Below are positions 16,202 to 26,002 of a stretch of DNA of 64,000 bases, one piece after another. The DNA is taken from NCBI RefSeq assembly GCF_030161595.1, contig NZ_BSUM01000001.1, positions 2,790,001 through 2,854,000 on the forward strand, in the 5' to 3' direction. A program made the position numbers and the translations under genes. The stretch is from Litorihabitans aurantiacus (GTDB taxonomy: Bacteria > Actinomycetota > Actinomycetes > Actinomycetales > Beutenbergiaceae). The notes under the pieces are model-generated. The model was not told the DNA's origin. It saw nothing but the letters and a program-made list of their open reading frames with translations, and searched no databases. The stretch's first letter is position 1. Each line of letters begins with the position of its first letter.

Positions 16202-19200
16202 ATGCTCCAGATCCTCCTGCTGCACGTCGCAGCAGCCGTGATCGGCCCCCTCCTCCTGAACAGATTCGGACGGCGCATGTTCGCCGTCCTCGGTCTCGCG
16301 CCCGCGAGCGCAGCCGTGTGGGCGCTGACCCACACCGGCGAGATCATGGCCGGCCGCGAGGTCGTCGAGACCTACACCTGGGTCCCCGAGCTCGACCTCG
16401 AGATCACCTTCCGCCTGGACACGCTGTCGTGGTTCATGGTGCTGATCGTGGGTGCCGTCGGCGCGCTCGTGCTGGCCTACTGCGCCTGGTACTTCGCGTC
16501 CGTCGCGAAGGGCAAGGGCCGCTTCGGCGGCGTCTTCGTCGCGTTCGCCGGCGCGATGCTCGGCCTGGTCGCGACCGACTCGACGCTCATGCTCTACCTG
16601 TTCTGGGAGCTGACCACGGTCTTCTCCTACCTGCTCATCGGCCACTACAGCGAGCGCAAGGTCTCGCGCCGCGCCGCGATGCAGGCGATCATCGTGACGA
16701 CGTTCGGCGGCCTGGTCATGCTGGGCGGCATCATCGTCCTCGGCCAGGTCGAGGGCGGCTCGTACTCGCTGCGCGAGCTCGTCGCCCAGCCGCCCGCGAT
16801 GACGATGCTGACGTCCGTCGCGATCATCTGCGTGCTGGTCGGCGCCGTCAGCAAGTCCGCGCTGATCCCGTTCCACTTCTGGCTCCCGGCCGCGATGGCC
16901 GCCCCGACGCCGGTGAGCGCCTACCTGCACGCCGCCGCGATGGTGAAGGCGGGCGTCTACCTCGTCGCGCGCCTCGCGCCCGGGTTCTCGACGTGGGCGT
17001 CGTGGGAGTGGCCGCTGCTGGTGCTCGCCTCGCTCACGATGATCGTCGGCGGCTACCGCGCGATGCGACAGTGGGACCTCAAGCTCGTGCTCGCCTACGG
17101 CACCGTCAGCCAGCTCGGTCTGCTGATCATGCTCGTGGGGCAGAGCGACCGCGCCGTCGCCCTCGCCGGCATCGCCATGATCGGCAGCCACGCGATGTTC
17201 AAGGCGACCCTGTTCCTCACGGTCGGCATCGTCGACGCCGCGGCGGGCACGCGCGACATCCACCAGCTCTCCAACCTCAAGCGCACCATGCCGTTCCTCG
17301 CCGTGGTCGCGGCGCTCGCGATCGCCTCGATGATCGGCATCGCCCCGATGGCGGGCTACGTCGCCAAGGAGGCGGCGCTCGAGGGCCTGGTGCACGACGG
17401 CGGTCCGCGCAGCACCGCGCTCCTCGTGGTCCTCGTCGTCGGCTCGGTGCTGACCGTCGCCTACGGACTCCGCTTCTGGTGGGGCGCGTTCGCCCGCAAG
17501 GACGGACTCGAGGACACGCCGACCGACCGCGAGGCGTGGCCGATGTTCGTCCCGCCGACGATCCTGGCGCTCGCCGGCCTCGCCGCGGGCCTCGCACCGA
17601 AGCTCGGCGACCGCCTGCTGGCCCCCTACGCCGAGACCTACCCCGAGGGCGACCCCGGCTACCTGACCCTGTGGGGCGGGTTCGGCCTCCCGCTCTACCT
17701 GACGGTCGGCATCCTCGTGGGCGGCGCCGCACTGTTCTGGTGGCGCGGCCGCGACTCCGGTCTGCAGCGCCGCGAGAGCTTCGCGTTCGACGCCGAGGAC
17801 CTCTACCGCCGCTTCATGCGCCGCCTCGACCGCGCCGCCGGGGTGGCGACCTCCATCACCCAGCGCGGATCGCTCCCGGTCTACCTCGCGGTGATCCTCG
17901 TGGTCGCGGTGATCGCGGCGACGACGGCGATCCTGGCCGGCGAGACCCCGATCGGCGACGTCCGGGCCTGGGACTCCCCCGCGCAGCTCGTCATCGGCGT
18001 CGTGATCGTCGTCTCGGCCGTGGCGGCCGCCCGCGCCCGTCGCCGCCTCAAGGCGATCCTCCTGCTCGGCATCTCGGGCTACGGCGTCGCGTTCCTCTAC
18101 GAGATCCACGGCGCGCCCGACCTCGCGCTCACGCAGGTGCTGGTCGAGACGGTCACGCTGCTCGTGTTCGTGCTCGTGCTGCGCCGCCTGCCCGCCTACT
18201 TCTCCAACCGGCCGCTGGCCGACAGCCGCTGGCTCCGCGCGGCGCTCGGCGTCGCCGTCGGCGTCGTCGTGAGCGTGATCGCCCTCATCGCGACGAGCGC
18301 GCGCACCGCCGACCCCGTGTCGGTGGACTTCCCGCGCGAGGCCTACGACTACGGGTACGGCTACAACATCGTCAACGTCACGCTGGTCGACATCCGCGCG
18401 TGGGACACGATGGGCGAGATCTCGGTGCTCCTCGTGGCCGCCACCGGCGTCGCCTCGCTGGTCTTCCTGCGGGTGCGCACGGCACGCGTCGAGCGCGCCG
18501 CGGACCTGAGCGGCCAGCGCCTCGGCGACGTCTGGACCCAGGGGCCGCCGGCGGCGAGCGCCTCGTGCACCTCCAGGCGCGCGGCGTCGAGGCGCCCGGC
18601 GAGCAGCCCGACGGCGCGCTCCGCAACCAGCGCTGGCTCTCAGCCGGGGCGACCCTGGCGCCGCAGCGCCGCTCGGTGATCCTCGAGATCGCGACGCGCC
18701 TGCTGTTCCACACGATGGTCGTGTTCTCGGTCTTCCTGCTGTTCTCGGGCCACAACGCGCCCGGCGGCGGGTTCGCCGGTGGCCTCGTGGCCGGCGTCGC
18801 GCTCGTGCTGCGCTACCTCGCGGGCGGCCGCTACGAGCTCGGTGAGGCGGCCCCGGTCAACGCGGGCGCCCTGCTCGGCTCGGGCCTGTTCCTCTCGGCG
18901 GGCGCGGGCGTCGTGCCGATGTTCTTCGGCGGCACCGTGCTGCAGTCGGCGGTCCTGGAGTTCGACGGCGGGCCGCTGGGCACCGTCAAGTTCGTCACCA
19001 CGCTGTTCTTCGACATCGGCGTCTACCTGGTCGTGATCGGCCTCGTGCTCGACGTGCTGCGCACGCTCGGGGCGGAGATCGACCGCCAGGGCGAGGCCGA
19101 CGGCGCCCAGGCGCGCGAGATCGGGCACGACGACTCCGAGGGCGCCGACGGCACCGAACCCGACGCCGGCGGGGGCGAACCCGCCGCCAGCAGCACCGGA

Positions 19201-19224
19201 CCGACGCAGGAGGGAGCACGATGA
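16202..19224 (+). CDS. mnhA: Mrp Na+/H+ antiporter subunit A fused to subunit B, frameshifted
   Basis: ATG 16202 ([20 protein letters not shown]). The NuoL/ND5-like core contains [19 protein letters not shown] and [20 protein letters not shown] with the conserved Lys/His of proton channels. The MrpA-specific C-terminal helices follow ([20 protein letters not shown]). The frame is lost near 18,545 and continues in the next frame as an MnhB-like domain ([15 protein letters not shown]). One added base gives ~1,007 residues, the usual actinobacterial A/B fusion length. The protein forms the ion-translocating core of the seven-part Mrp complex in the membrane. It is first in the mnhABCDEFG operon and overlaps mnhC by ATGA. 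Confidence 0.93.
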
Positions 19225-19712
19225 TCGTCGCGGACACCACCCCGAGCCTCGTGCTCGTCGTCGTGATGGGCGCCCTGATCGCCACGGGCGTCTACCTCCT
19301 GCTGGAGCGCAGCCTCACGCGCGTGCTCATCGGCGTCGCCCTCGTGGGCAACGGCGTCAACATGCTGATCCTCATCGCCGGCGGCGCCGCGGGCGCCCCG
19401 CCGCTGATCAACGCGTCCGAGGGCGAGGAGATGAGCGACCCGCTGCCGCAGGCGCTCGTCCTCACCGCCATCGTCATCACGCTCGGCTTCACCGCCTTCA
19501 TCCTCGCGATGGCCTACCGCTCGTGGCAGCTGCACGGCCACGACGAGGTCCAGGACGACGTCGAGGACCGTCGCATCGCCCGTCGCGCCGAGCGCGGCGA
19601 GGACGACGCCCGCTCCGACGAGGCCGCCGGGAACGCCGCGCTCGAGGCCGCCCAGGTGCGTGACGAGACCGAGGACGTCCCCGACTCCGAGACCCCTGGA
19701 GGTGCGCGATGA
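19221..19712 (+). CDS. mnhC: Mrp antiporter subunit C
   Basis: 163 residues, NuoK-like, with three hydrophobic helices including [14 protein letters not shown] and the conserved family stretch [14 protein letters not shown]. The C-terminal ~50 residues are a charged cytoplasmic tail (Glu/Asp/Arg) longer than in Bacillus MnhC. The ATG overlaps the stop of mnhA and its own stop overlaps mnhD. Confidence 0.95.
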   Translation: MIVADTTPSLVLVVVMGALIATGVYLLLERSLTRVLIGVALVGNGVNMLILIAGGAAGAPPLINASEGEEMSDPLPQALVLTAIVITLGFTAFILAMAYRSWQLHGHDEVQDDVEDRRIARRAERGEDDARSDEAAGNAALEAAQVRDETEDVPDSETPGGAR

Positions 19713-21318
19713 CCTGGCTCGTCCCGCTTCCCGTCGTCATCCCGCTGATCTGCGCGGGTCTCGCGCTCACGCAGGCGCGCCGACCCCGTGTCCAGGCCGC
19801 CATCTCGCTGACCGCGCTCGGCGCGGTGCTCGCCGTCGCCGTCGCGCTGCTGTTCGCCGCCGACGGCGGTCCCCTGGTGGTCAACGTCGGCGGCTGGGCC
19901 GCCCCGGTCGGCATCGCCCTCGTGGTGGACCGGCTCGCCGCGCTGATGCTCGTGGTCTCGAGCCTCGTGCTGCTCGGCGTGCTCTGGTACTCCGTGGGTC
20001 AGCGCACCTCCGACGTCGAGGACGACGAGACCCCGGTCTCCGTCTTCCACCCCACCTACCTCGTGCTCGCCGCAGGCGTGGCGAACGCGTTCGTCTCCGG
20101 CGACCTGTTCAACATCTACGTCGCGTTCGAGATCGTGCTGGGCGCGAGCTTCGTGCTCATCACGCTCGGCGCCACGAGCGACAGGATCCGGGCCGGGACG
20201 ATCTACGTGATCGTCTCGCTGCTGTCCTCGGTGCTGTTCCTCGTGGCCATCGCCCTCATCTACGCCGCGACCGGCACGCTCAACCTGGCCCAGCTCGGCC
20301 AGCGCCTGCCCGAGCTGCCCGAGGGCACGCAGCTCGTCCTGCAGGTCATGCTCCTGCTCGGGTTCGCGATCAAGGCGGCGGTGTTCCCGCTCTCGGCCTG
20401 GTTGCCCGACTCCTACCCGACGGCGCCCGCCCCCGTCACGGCCGTGTTCGCCGGCCTGCTGACGAAGGTCGGGGTCTACGCGATCATCCGCACGCAGACC
20501 GTGCTCTTCCCGGGCGGGGCGCTGGACGACGTGCTGCTCGTGATCGCGCTGCTGACGATGGTGGTGGGCATCCTCGGCGCCGTCGCGCAGGACGACCTGA
20601 AACGTCTGCTCTCGTTCACGCTCGTGAGCCACATCGGCTACATGATCTTCGGCGTCGCCGTCGCCTCGCAGGTGGGCCTCGCAGCCACGGTCTTCTACGT
20701 GGCGCACCACATCACCGTGCAGACCGCGCTGTTCCTCGTCACCGGCCTCATCGAGCAGCGGGGCGGCACGACGTCGCTCGCGCGGCTCGGCGGGCTGGCG
20801 AAGCTCGCACCCGCGCTGGCGATCGTGTTCTTCATCCCCGCGATGAACCTCGCCGGGATCCCGCCGCTGTCGGGCTTCCTGGGCAAGGTCGGTCTGCTGC
20901 AGGCCGGCATCGACCTGGGCACCCCGCTGGGGTACGCGGTGGTGGCGGCGGGTCTGCTGACCTCCTCCTCACGCTGTACGCGATCATCAAAGCCTGGAAC
21001 AAGGCGTTCTGGCAGACGGCGCCGCAGGAGCTGCCGAAGGTCCGCACACCGCGCAGCACCTTCGGCCCGGCGGCCGCGCTGGTCGTCGCGAGCTGCGCGA
21101 TCACCTTCCTGGCGGGTCCGCTGTTCCGGTACGCCGACGACGCGGCGCGCGACCTGCGGGCGCGCTCGCCCTACATCGACGCCGTCCTCGTCGACGGGGC
21201 CCGGGGCGACGGCGAGTCCGCCGAGGCCGACACCGGGAGCGACAGCGACGGCCCGGAGGACTCCTCGCCCGAGCAGCCGACCGGTTCGGGCGCCCGCACC
21301 GGAAGTGAGAACCGATGA
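19709..21318 (+). CDS. mnhD: Mrp antiporter subunit D, frameshifted
   Basis: A NuoM/N-like subunit. ATG 19709 begins [17 protein letters not shown]. It contains SGDLFNIYVAFEIVLGASFVL, FAIKAAVFPLSAWLPDSYP (channel Lys) and FFIPAMNLAGIPPLSGFLGK. The frame breaks near 20,960 after VVAAGLLTS. It continues as LLTLYAIIKAWNKAFW and runs to the stop at 21318. One inserted base gives 536 residues. It pumps or conducts H+/Na+ together with MnhA. The acidic tail (DSDGPEDSSPEQ) is cytoplasmic. It overlaps mnhC and mnhE by ATGA. Confidence 0.92.
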
Positions 21319-21998
21319 CCGCACGGGACCGCAACGCCCAGGACCTCGCGACCAGCCCGGCCGCGACCGTGGCCGCGGAGGCACCCGTCCGCAAGGGACG
21401 GCTCGGGCGACCCTCGATCCCCGCCGTGGTGTGGCTGACGCTCGTCTGGCTCCTGCTGTGGGGCGACTTCTCGCTCGCGAACCTGCTGGGCGGCCTCGCC
21501 GTCGCGACGCTCGTGGCCACGGTGCTCCCGCTGCCGCGCGTGCCGTTCGCGGGGCGCCCCTCGGTGCTCGGCGTCCTCCGGCTGCTGGGCACGCTCGCCG
21601 TCGACATCGTGGTGGCCTCGGCCCAGGTGACCGCCGTCGCGCTCCGGCTGGGGCGTGACCCGCGCAGCGGTGTCATCCGCGTCCAGCTTCGCTCGCGCTC
21701 GGACCTGTACCTGACGCTGACCGCCGACTTCTGCTCCCTCGTGCCCGGCTCGATCATCGTCGAGGCCCACCGCGCGACCAGCACCCTGTACCTGCACGTG
21801 CTCGACCTCGAGGCCGCCGGGGCCGTGGAGCGGGCCCGCGCGAACGTGCTCGAGCAGGAGGCCCGCATCCTGTACGCGCTCGCCTCGGACGAGGAGATCG
21901 CCCGCGCCGGGCTGCCCCGTCGTCGCCTCGGCGGCGCCGGTCGCGGCGGGGCCTCGGCGGTCCCCGCCCCGGCAGCCGGATCGGAGGAGAACCGATGA
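21315..21998 (+). CDS. mnhE: Mrp antiporter subunit E
   Basis: 227 residues. The MnhE pattern is clear: WLLLWGDFSLANLLGGLA near the N-terminus and LTLTADFCSLVPGSIIVEAH, then LYLHVLDLE. The first ~35 residues form a cytoplasmic extension and the C-terminal ~50 are charged. It overlaps both neighbours by ATGA and is needed for assembly of the Mrp complex in other bacteria. Confidence 0.94.
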   Translation: MTARDRNAQDLATSPAATVAAEAPVRKGRLGRPSIPAVVWLTLVWLLLWGDFSLANLLGGLAVATLVATVLPLPRVPFAGRPSVLGVLRLLGTLAVDIVVASAQVTAVALRLGRDPRSGVIRVQLRSRSDLYLTLTADFCSLVPGSIIVEAHRATSTLYLHVLDLEAAGAVERARANVLEQEARILYALASDEEIARAGLPRRRLGGAGRGGASAVPAPAAGSEENR

Positions 21999-22348
21999 AC
22001 ATCGTCGTGGTGATCGTCTGCGGCGTCATGGTCACGATCGGTGCCGTGTGCGCCGTCGTCCGCGCCGAACGCGGTCCGAGCATGCTGGACCGCGTGGTCG
22101 CGGTCGACGTCGTGGTGGCGGGCGTCCTGGCCGCCGTCGCCCTCGTCTCGGCCTGGACGCTGCGCACCGACCTCGTGCCGGTGCTCGTGGTGCTGGCCCT
22201 GGTCGGCTTCCTCGGGTCGGTGACGGTCGCGCGCTTCGCGGCCGCCGACTCCGACGACGACAAGCGCATCATGACCCGCGAGGAGGCGGCCGCCGAGCAG
22301 GCGGCCCGCCGTCGGGCCGAGCTCGAGGACGGGGGTGAGGCGTCGTGA
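21995..22348 (+). CDS. mnhF: Mrp antiporter subunit F
   Basis: 117 residues with three helices and the family segment RAERGPSMLDRVVAVDV (MnhF/PhaF RGPs..DRi.A.D). The charged C-terminus is cytoplasmic. It is in the operon with ATGA overlaps on both sides. Confidence 0.95.
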   Translation: MNIVVVIVCGVMVTIGAVCAVVRAERGPSMLDRVVAVDVVVAGVLAAVALVSAWTLRTDLVPVLVVLALVGFLGSVTVARFAAADSDDDKRIMTREEAAAEQAARRRAELEDGGEAS

Positions 22349-22842
22349 TCACCGAGGGAGGTGTGCTCGACACCGTCATGCACGTGGCGGCGGCGATCTG
22401 CTTCGTGGCGGGGTCGTTCCTCGCGATGGTGGCCGGGATCGGCATCGCGCGGTTCCCGGACCTGCTCGCCCGGATGCACGCGGCCACCAAGCCGCAGGTC
22501 CTCGGTCTCGCGCTGCTCATGGCGGGGCTCGCGCTCGAGATCCGCACCGGCGTCGTCATCTGGACGCTCGTGCTGGTGGTGGCGCTGCAGCTCATCACCG
22601 CGCCGGTCTCGGCCCACATGGTCGGGCGGGCGGGGTACCGGACCGATCAGGTCCGCGACGACCTGCTGGTCGTGGACGAGCTGACCCAGGACCTGGCCGA
22701 GATCGAGCGGACCACGCCCGCCGGCGTGCGTCCGTCGGGCGCGTCCGCGCCGGCGTCGGGCGAGGCGCCCGGGGAGTCCGAGGGTGACGAGGTCATGGCG
22801 ACGACCGACCCGCGCCCCCACGAGGAGCCGCACGAGCGCTAA
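22345..22842 (+). CDS. mnhG: Mrp antiporter subunit G
   Basis: 165 residues with the MnhG signature IGIARFPDLLARMHAATKPQ after the first helix, then ALLMAGLALEIRTGVVIW. A long acidic cytoplasmic tail follows. It is the last gene of the Mrp operon, followed 7 bp later by a perfect hairpin. The complex exports Na+ and cations in exchange for H+, giving alkaline/salt tolerance. Confidence 0.95.
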   Translation: MITEGGVLDTVMHVAAAICFVAGSFLAMVAGIGIARFPDLLARMHAATKPQVLGLALLMAGLALEIRTGVVIWTLVLVVALQLITAPVSAHMVGRAGYRTDQVRDDLLVVDELTQDLAEIERTTPAGVRPSGASAPASGEAPGESEGDEVMATTDPRPHEEPHER

Positions 22843-22848
22843 CCGGCG

Positions 22849-22877
22849 GCGGACGGCGACCCCGGGTCGCCGTCCGC
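22849..22877. terminator. Terminator hairpin after the mnh operon
   Basis: GCGGACGGCGACC and its exact complement flank a 3-nt loop (CCG), 7 bp after mnhG. It lies between convergent genes and may serve both. Confidence 0.75.
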
Positions 22878-22890
22878 ACCGAGGGTCGGG

Positions 22891-23145
22891 TCAGACCGCG
22901 TCGTCGACCCGCTTGGCGATCGCGCGGGTGACGGCCCGCGTGGTGCCCGCGCGGGCGAGCGCCGCGAGGGCGCCGGAGATGGCGGCGAACACGACGAGCT
23001 CGCGCACCGACGCGTCGTCGCCGTGCGACGGCGGCTCGTGGCCGGTGACCTTGCGCCACACGAGGCTCAGGGCCTTCGTGGCGACGAAGCCTGCAGCCAT
23101 GACGGCGAGGGTCGTGACGATCTTCTGGTTGGTCTCGCTGCTCAT
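22891..23145 (-). CDS. DUF4235 family small membrane protein
   Basis: 84 residues, MSSETNQKIVTTLAVMAAGF with a membrane helix through GFVATKALSLVWRKVTG. A second hydrophobic stretch follows (VVFAAISGALAALARAG), then a basic C-terminus. This matches the actinobacterial DUF4235 family, of unknown function, often found near stress genes. It is divergent from the TetR gene at 23283. Confidence 0.85.
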   Translation of the reverse strand: MSSETNQKIVTTLAVMAAGFVATKALSLVWRKVTGHEPPSHGDDASVRELVVFAAISGALAALARAGTTRAVTRAIAKRVDDAV

Positions 23146-23192
23146 GTCGCGAGCCTAGTGCGGGCACGTCCGGGGGCGGCTCCCGGACACCG

Positions 23193-23214
23193 ACCCGGGA
23201 CCTTGGTCCCGGGT
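23193..23214. promoter_or_regulatory. Perfect 10-bp inverted repeat between divergent genes
   Basis: ACCCGGGACC-TT-GGTCCCGGGT lies 48 bp upstream of the DUF4235 start and 69 bp upstream of the TetR start. Because both flanking genes point away, a terminator is unlikely and an operator is the better reading. Confidence 0.35.
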
Positions 23215-23282
23215 GCCCGGTGGCGTTCCCCACATTCTGACGAGCCTGGGTGATACGTCAGATACGTGCGAGAATGGTGCCC

Positions 23283-23900
23283 ATGCCGAAGATCATCGGG
23301 TCGACGCTGGCCGAGCACCGCGCACAGGTGCGCTCTCGGCTGTTCGCCGCGCTGTCGGCGCTGATGGAGCGCGAGGGCTTCGACGCGATCACGCTGGCGG
23401 ACATCGCGGGCGAGGCCGGCGTGGGTCGCACCGCCGTCTACAACCACTTCCCCGACAAGGAGTCGCTCCTCCTCGGGTTCATCGAGAACGAGACGACCTC
23501 GTACATCGCGGCGCTGGAGGAGTCCCTCCTCGGGGTCGAGGACCCGGTCGAGCAGCTGCGGACCTACGTGCAGCAGCAGATCCGCCTCAAGCGCGTCTAC
23601 CACCTCGCGCCCGGCCCGGACCTGCGCACGGTCGTCAGCCGCAACACGATGCTGCGCCTGCGCGAGCACATCTCCCAGATCGAGGCCCCGCTGCGGCGCA
23701 TCCTGATCCAGGGCATCGGCACGGGGCGCTTCCCGCGCCAGGACCTCGACGCCGTCGTACCCCTCATCAACTCCTGCCTCAACGCGCGCCACGTGCCGGA
23801 GGAGGGCTCGCGGCGCAACCGCGCGATCGAGGAGACCGTGGCCTTCGTGATGCGCGCCGTCGGCGTCGACCCGACCGTCGCGGTGCGCCGCACCGCCTGA
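23283..23900 (+). CDS. TetR-family transcriptional regulator
   Basis: 205 residues from ATG 23283 (an in-frame ATG at 23274 is possible). The N-terminal HTH reads ITLADIAGEAGVGRTAVYNHF with the usual FPDKESLL follow-on. The C-terminal domain has no family I can name. Just upstream, GATACGTCA-GATACGT (23252-23267) is a short direct repeat that could be its autoregulatory site. It converges with the DrrB-like permease, so the target is more likely DUF4235 or a distant gene. Confidence 0.85.
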   Translation: MPKIIGSTLAEHRAQVRSRLFAALSALMEREGFDAITLADIAGEAGVGRTAVYNHFPDKESLLLGFIENETTSYIAALEESLLGVEDPVEQLRTYVQQQIRLKRVYHLAPGPDLRTVVSRNTMLRLREHISQIEAPLRRILIQGIGTGRFPRQDLDAVVPLINSCLNARHVPEEGSRRNRAIEETVAFVMRAVGVDPTVAVRRTA

Positions 23901-23928
23901 GGCGCACCGCTCCCGCGCGGTGCGCCTC
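23899..23928. terminator. Bidirectional terminator between TetR and ABC genes
   Basis: GAGGCGCACCGC (23899-23910) pairs exactly with 23917-23928 across a 6-nt loop, overlapping the TetR stop and lying 9 bp before the end of the convergent permease gene. Confidence 0.7.
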
Positions 23929-23936
23929 GGGCAACG

Positions 23937-24788
23937 TCAGCGGGTCGCGCGGCGGATCGCTGACACCCCCACGGCGAGCCCGACGGCGAGCGTCGCCGCC
24001 GCGGCCAGGAAGCCCCAGACCACGTCGATCGTGAATCCGCCGGCGAACAGCACCCGTTCGGCGTCGACCAGGTAGGTGATGGGGTTGAACCGCGAGGCCA
24101 CCTGCATCCACCCCGGCCCGGACTCCAGCGGCAGCATCATGCCCGCCAGCAGCAGGAGCGGGAACGTCACGGACTGCTGCACCGTCCAGAAGAGCCACTC
24201 CCGGTTCTTCGACGCGAGGCCGAGCGCGTAGGAGAGCGATCCGAGGCCGATGCCGAACAGGCCCAGCATCACGAGCCCGAGCGCGACCCCCGCGACGTGG
24301 ATCTCGAACCCGAAGGGGATCGCCGCCAGCGTGAGGATCAGCGCCTGCGCCACCAGCGGCACGAACTCCTTCAGCGCTCGCCCGACGATGATCGAGGCGC
24401 GCGAGAGCGGTGAGGCGAGGATGCGCTCGTAGCTGCCCATCTGCATCTCGAAGAGCAGGTTCGACCCGGTCATCCCGGTGCCGAAGAGCGCGATCATCAC
24501 CAGCAGGCCCGGGAGGAACCACTGGATGGTCGACTCGCCGGCGGCCGCCGCCCCGGGACCGGCCATCGCCCCGCCCACGAGGCCCGAGAGCAGCGGGGCG
24601 AACAGCAGCAGGAACACGATCGGCTGCCCGAGCGCGAAGACCTGCGAGAACGGGTCGCGCAGCGTGAGCCGCAGCTCGCGCCACGCGACGGCCGCCGTGT
24701 CGTGCACGAAACGGGCCACCGGGCTCGTCGGCACGGCCGAGGCGGGCGACGGCGCGGCCCCGGGGGTCGTCGACGTCGCGGCGCTCAT
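23937..24788 (-). CDS. ABC-2 type exporter permease (DrrB-like)
   Basis: 283 residues. It is an ABC-2 membrane subunit with six hydrophobic segments, a cytoplasmic N-terminus (AWRELRLTLRDPFSQVF), GMTGSNLLFEMQMGSYERIL, SPLSRASIIVGRALKEF and FNPITYLVDAERVLFAG. This is the DrrB/NodJ pattern. The ATG overlaps the stop of the ATPase gene (24785-24788), so the two are coupled. With its partner it should export a hydrophobic drug or lipid-like compound. Confidence 0.9.
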   Translation of the reverse strand: MSAATSTTPGAAPSPASAVPTSPVARFVHDTAAVAWRELRLTLRDPFSQVFALGQPIVFLLLFAPLLSGLVGGAMAGPGAAAAGESTIQWFLPGLLVMIALFGTGMTGSNLLFEMQMGSYERILASPLSRASIIVGRALKEFVPLVAQALILTLAAIPFGFEIHVAGVALGLVMLGLFGIGLGSLSYALGLASKNREWLFWTVQQSVTFPLLLLAGMMLPLESGPGWMQVASRFNPITYLVDAERVLFAGGFTIDVVWGFLAAAATLAVGLAVGVSAIRRATR

Positions 24789-25882
24789 GCCGCACCTCCC
24801 GCGCTCCCGGACCCGCCGGACCCGCCGGGCCCACCGGCGGCCGACGCCATCGCGGCGACCGCGGCGGCGTCGTCGCCCGACTCCGACTCCTCGCGCAGCG
24901 ACCGGCCGGTGAGGTTGAGGAACACGTCGTCGAGCGTCGCCTCGGCGATCGACGCCGTCGCCGGTCGCAGGCCCGCACCCTCGAGCAGGTGCAGGAGCAC
25001 GGGCAGGAGGGCGGGACCGTCGTCCAGCTCGAGCCGCAGGCCGCCCGGCACGGTCGCCGCCGGAGCCGCCGCCGTCGCCGTCGTCGTCGCACCGGGCTGC
25101 GCGAGGCCACCGGCGACGCGTGCGTCGGCCGCGAGCACCTCCCGGGCCCGGCGCGCCTCCGCCTCGCTCGCCCAGGTGAGGGTGACGACGTCGGAGGCGT
25201 GCGTGTGGCGCAGGGCCGTCGGGGTGTCGTCCGCGATGATCGACCCCTGGTCGATGACGACGACGCGTTCTGCCATCCGGTCGGCCTCCTCGAGGTAGTG
25301 GGTGGTGAGCACGAGCGTCATCCCGAACTCGTGCCGCATGCGCTGGACGTGCTCCCACAGGTTGGCCCGGCTGGCCGGGTCCATCCCGGTGCTCGGCTCG
25401 TCGAGGAACAGCAGCGGCGGGCGGTTCAGCAGCCCCATCGCGACGTCGAGCCGCCGCCGCTGACCACCCGAGAGGGTGTTGACGGTGCGCTTCTCGAGCC
25501 CGACGAGGTCGAGGGCGGAGAGCAGGTCGGCCGCGCGCCGCCGTCCCTCGGCCGCGGGGACGCCGTAGAACTGCGCCTGGCTGGCGAGCTCGTCCGCGAC
25601 GCGGAAGTAGTGGCCGGCGCTGTTGCCCTGACCGATGTAGCCGATGGCGCGCCGCACGCGGTCGGGGTGCGCCACGACGTCGTGCCCCGCGACGGTCGCC
25701 TCGCCGGCGGTGGGCGCGAGCAGGCCCGTGAGCATCTTCAGGGTGGTGGACTTGCCGGCGCCGTTCGGGCCGAGGATCGCGACGAGCTCGCCGTCCGCGA
25801 CCGACAGGTCGATGCCGCGCACCGCCTCGACCACGCTCGCCTTCCTCGTGAAGGTCCGTCTCAGACCTCGGGTGGTGATCAT
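24785..25882 (-). CDS. ABC exporter ATP-binding protein (DrrA-like)
   Basis: 365 residues from ATG 25882 (MITTRGLRRTFTRK, a canonical ABC start with GGAG upstream). A longer in-frame start at 25939 would run through the operator. Walker A is GPNGAGKST, the signature NTLSGGQRRRLD and Walker B PLLFLDEPSTGMD, followed by the switch His in TTHYLEEADRM. The C-terminal extension resembles the DrrA regulatory tail, with poly-Ala/Gly spacers. It energises the coupled permease. Expression is probably controlled by the divergent TetR through the inverted repeat at 25889-25935. Confidence 0.92.
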   Translation of the reverse strand: MITTRGLRRTFTRKASVVEAVRGIDLSVADGELVAILGPNGAGKSTTLKMLTGLLAPTAGEATVAGHDVVAHPDRVRRAIGYIGQGNSAGHYFRVADELASQAQFYGVPAAEGRRRAADLLSALDLVGLEKRTVNTLSGGQRRRLDVAMGLLNRPPLLFLDEPSTGMDPASRANLWEHVQRMRHEFGMTLVLTTHYLEEADRMAERVVVIDQGSIIADDTPTALRHTHASDVVTLTWASEAEARRAREVLAADARVAGGLAQPGATTTATAAAPAATVPGGLRLELDDGPALLPVLLHLLEGAGLRPATASIAEATLDDVFLNLTGRSLREESESGDDAAAVAAMASAAGGPGGSGGSGSAGGAA

Positions 25883-25888
25883 CGTTCT

Positions 25889-25935
25889 CCGTACGCCGTA
25901 CCGAAAGAGGGACGGCGTTACAGTACGACGTACGG
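25889..25935. promoter_or_regulatory. Inverted-repeat operator between DrrA-like gene and TetR
   Basis: CCGTACGCCGTAC (25889-25901) and GTACGACGTACGG (25923-25935) match as inverted repeats in 12 of 13 positions. Each half is itself nearly palindromic (GTACG.CGTAC). They sit just upstream of the ATPase start and within the divergent promoter region. Confidence 0.6.
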
Positions 25936-26002
25936 ACAAGAAGGGGAAGCCCCCGCCGCGTCACGGGCGGCGGGCACCGGCGGACGAGAGGATCGTGGCG
26001 AG

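Noticed and set aside
18500-21000. Programmed ribosomal frameshifting in mnhA and mnhD
   Set aside because: No slippery heptamer or conserved stimulatory structure is seen. The shift is of the same kind as in a dozen unrelated genes, which favours sequence errors.
23193-23214. Terminator for DUF4235 or TetR
   Set aside because: Both genes are transcribed away from the palindrome, so it is listed as a possible operator instead.
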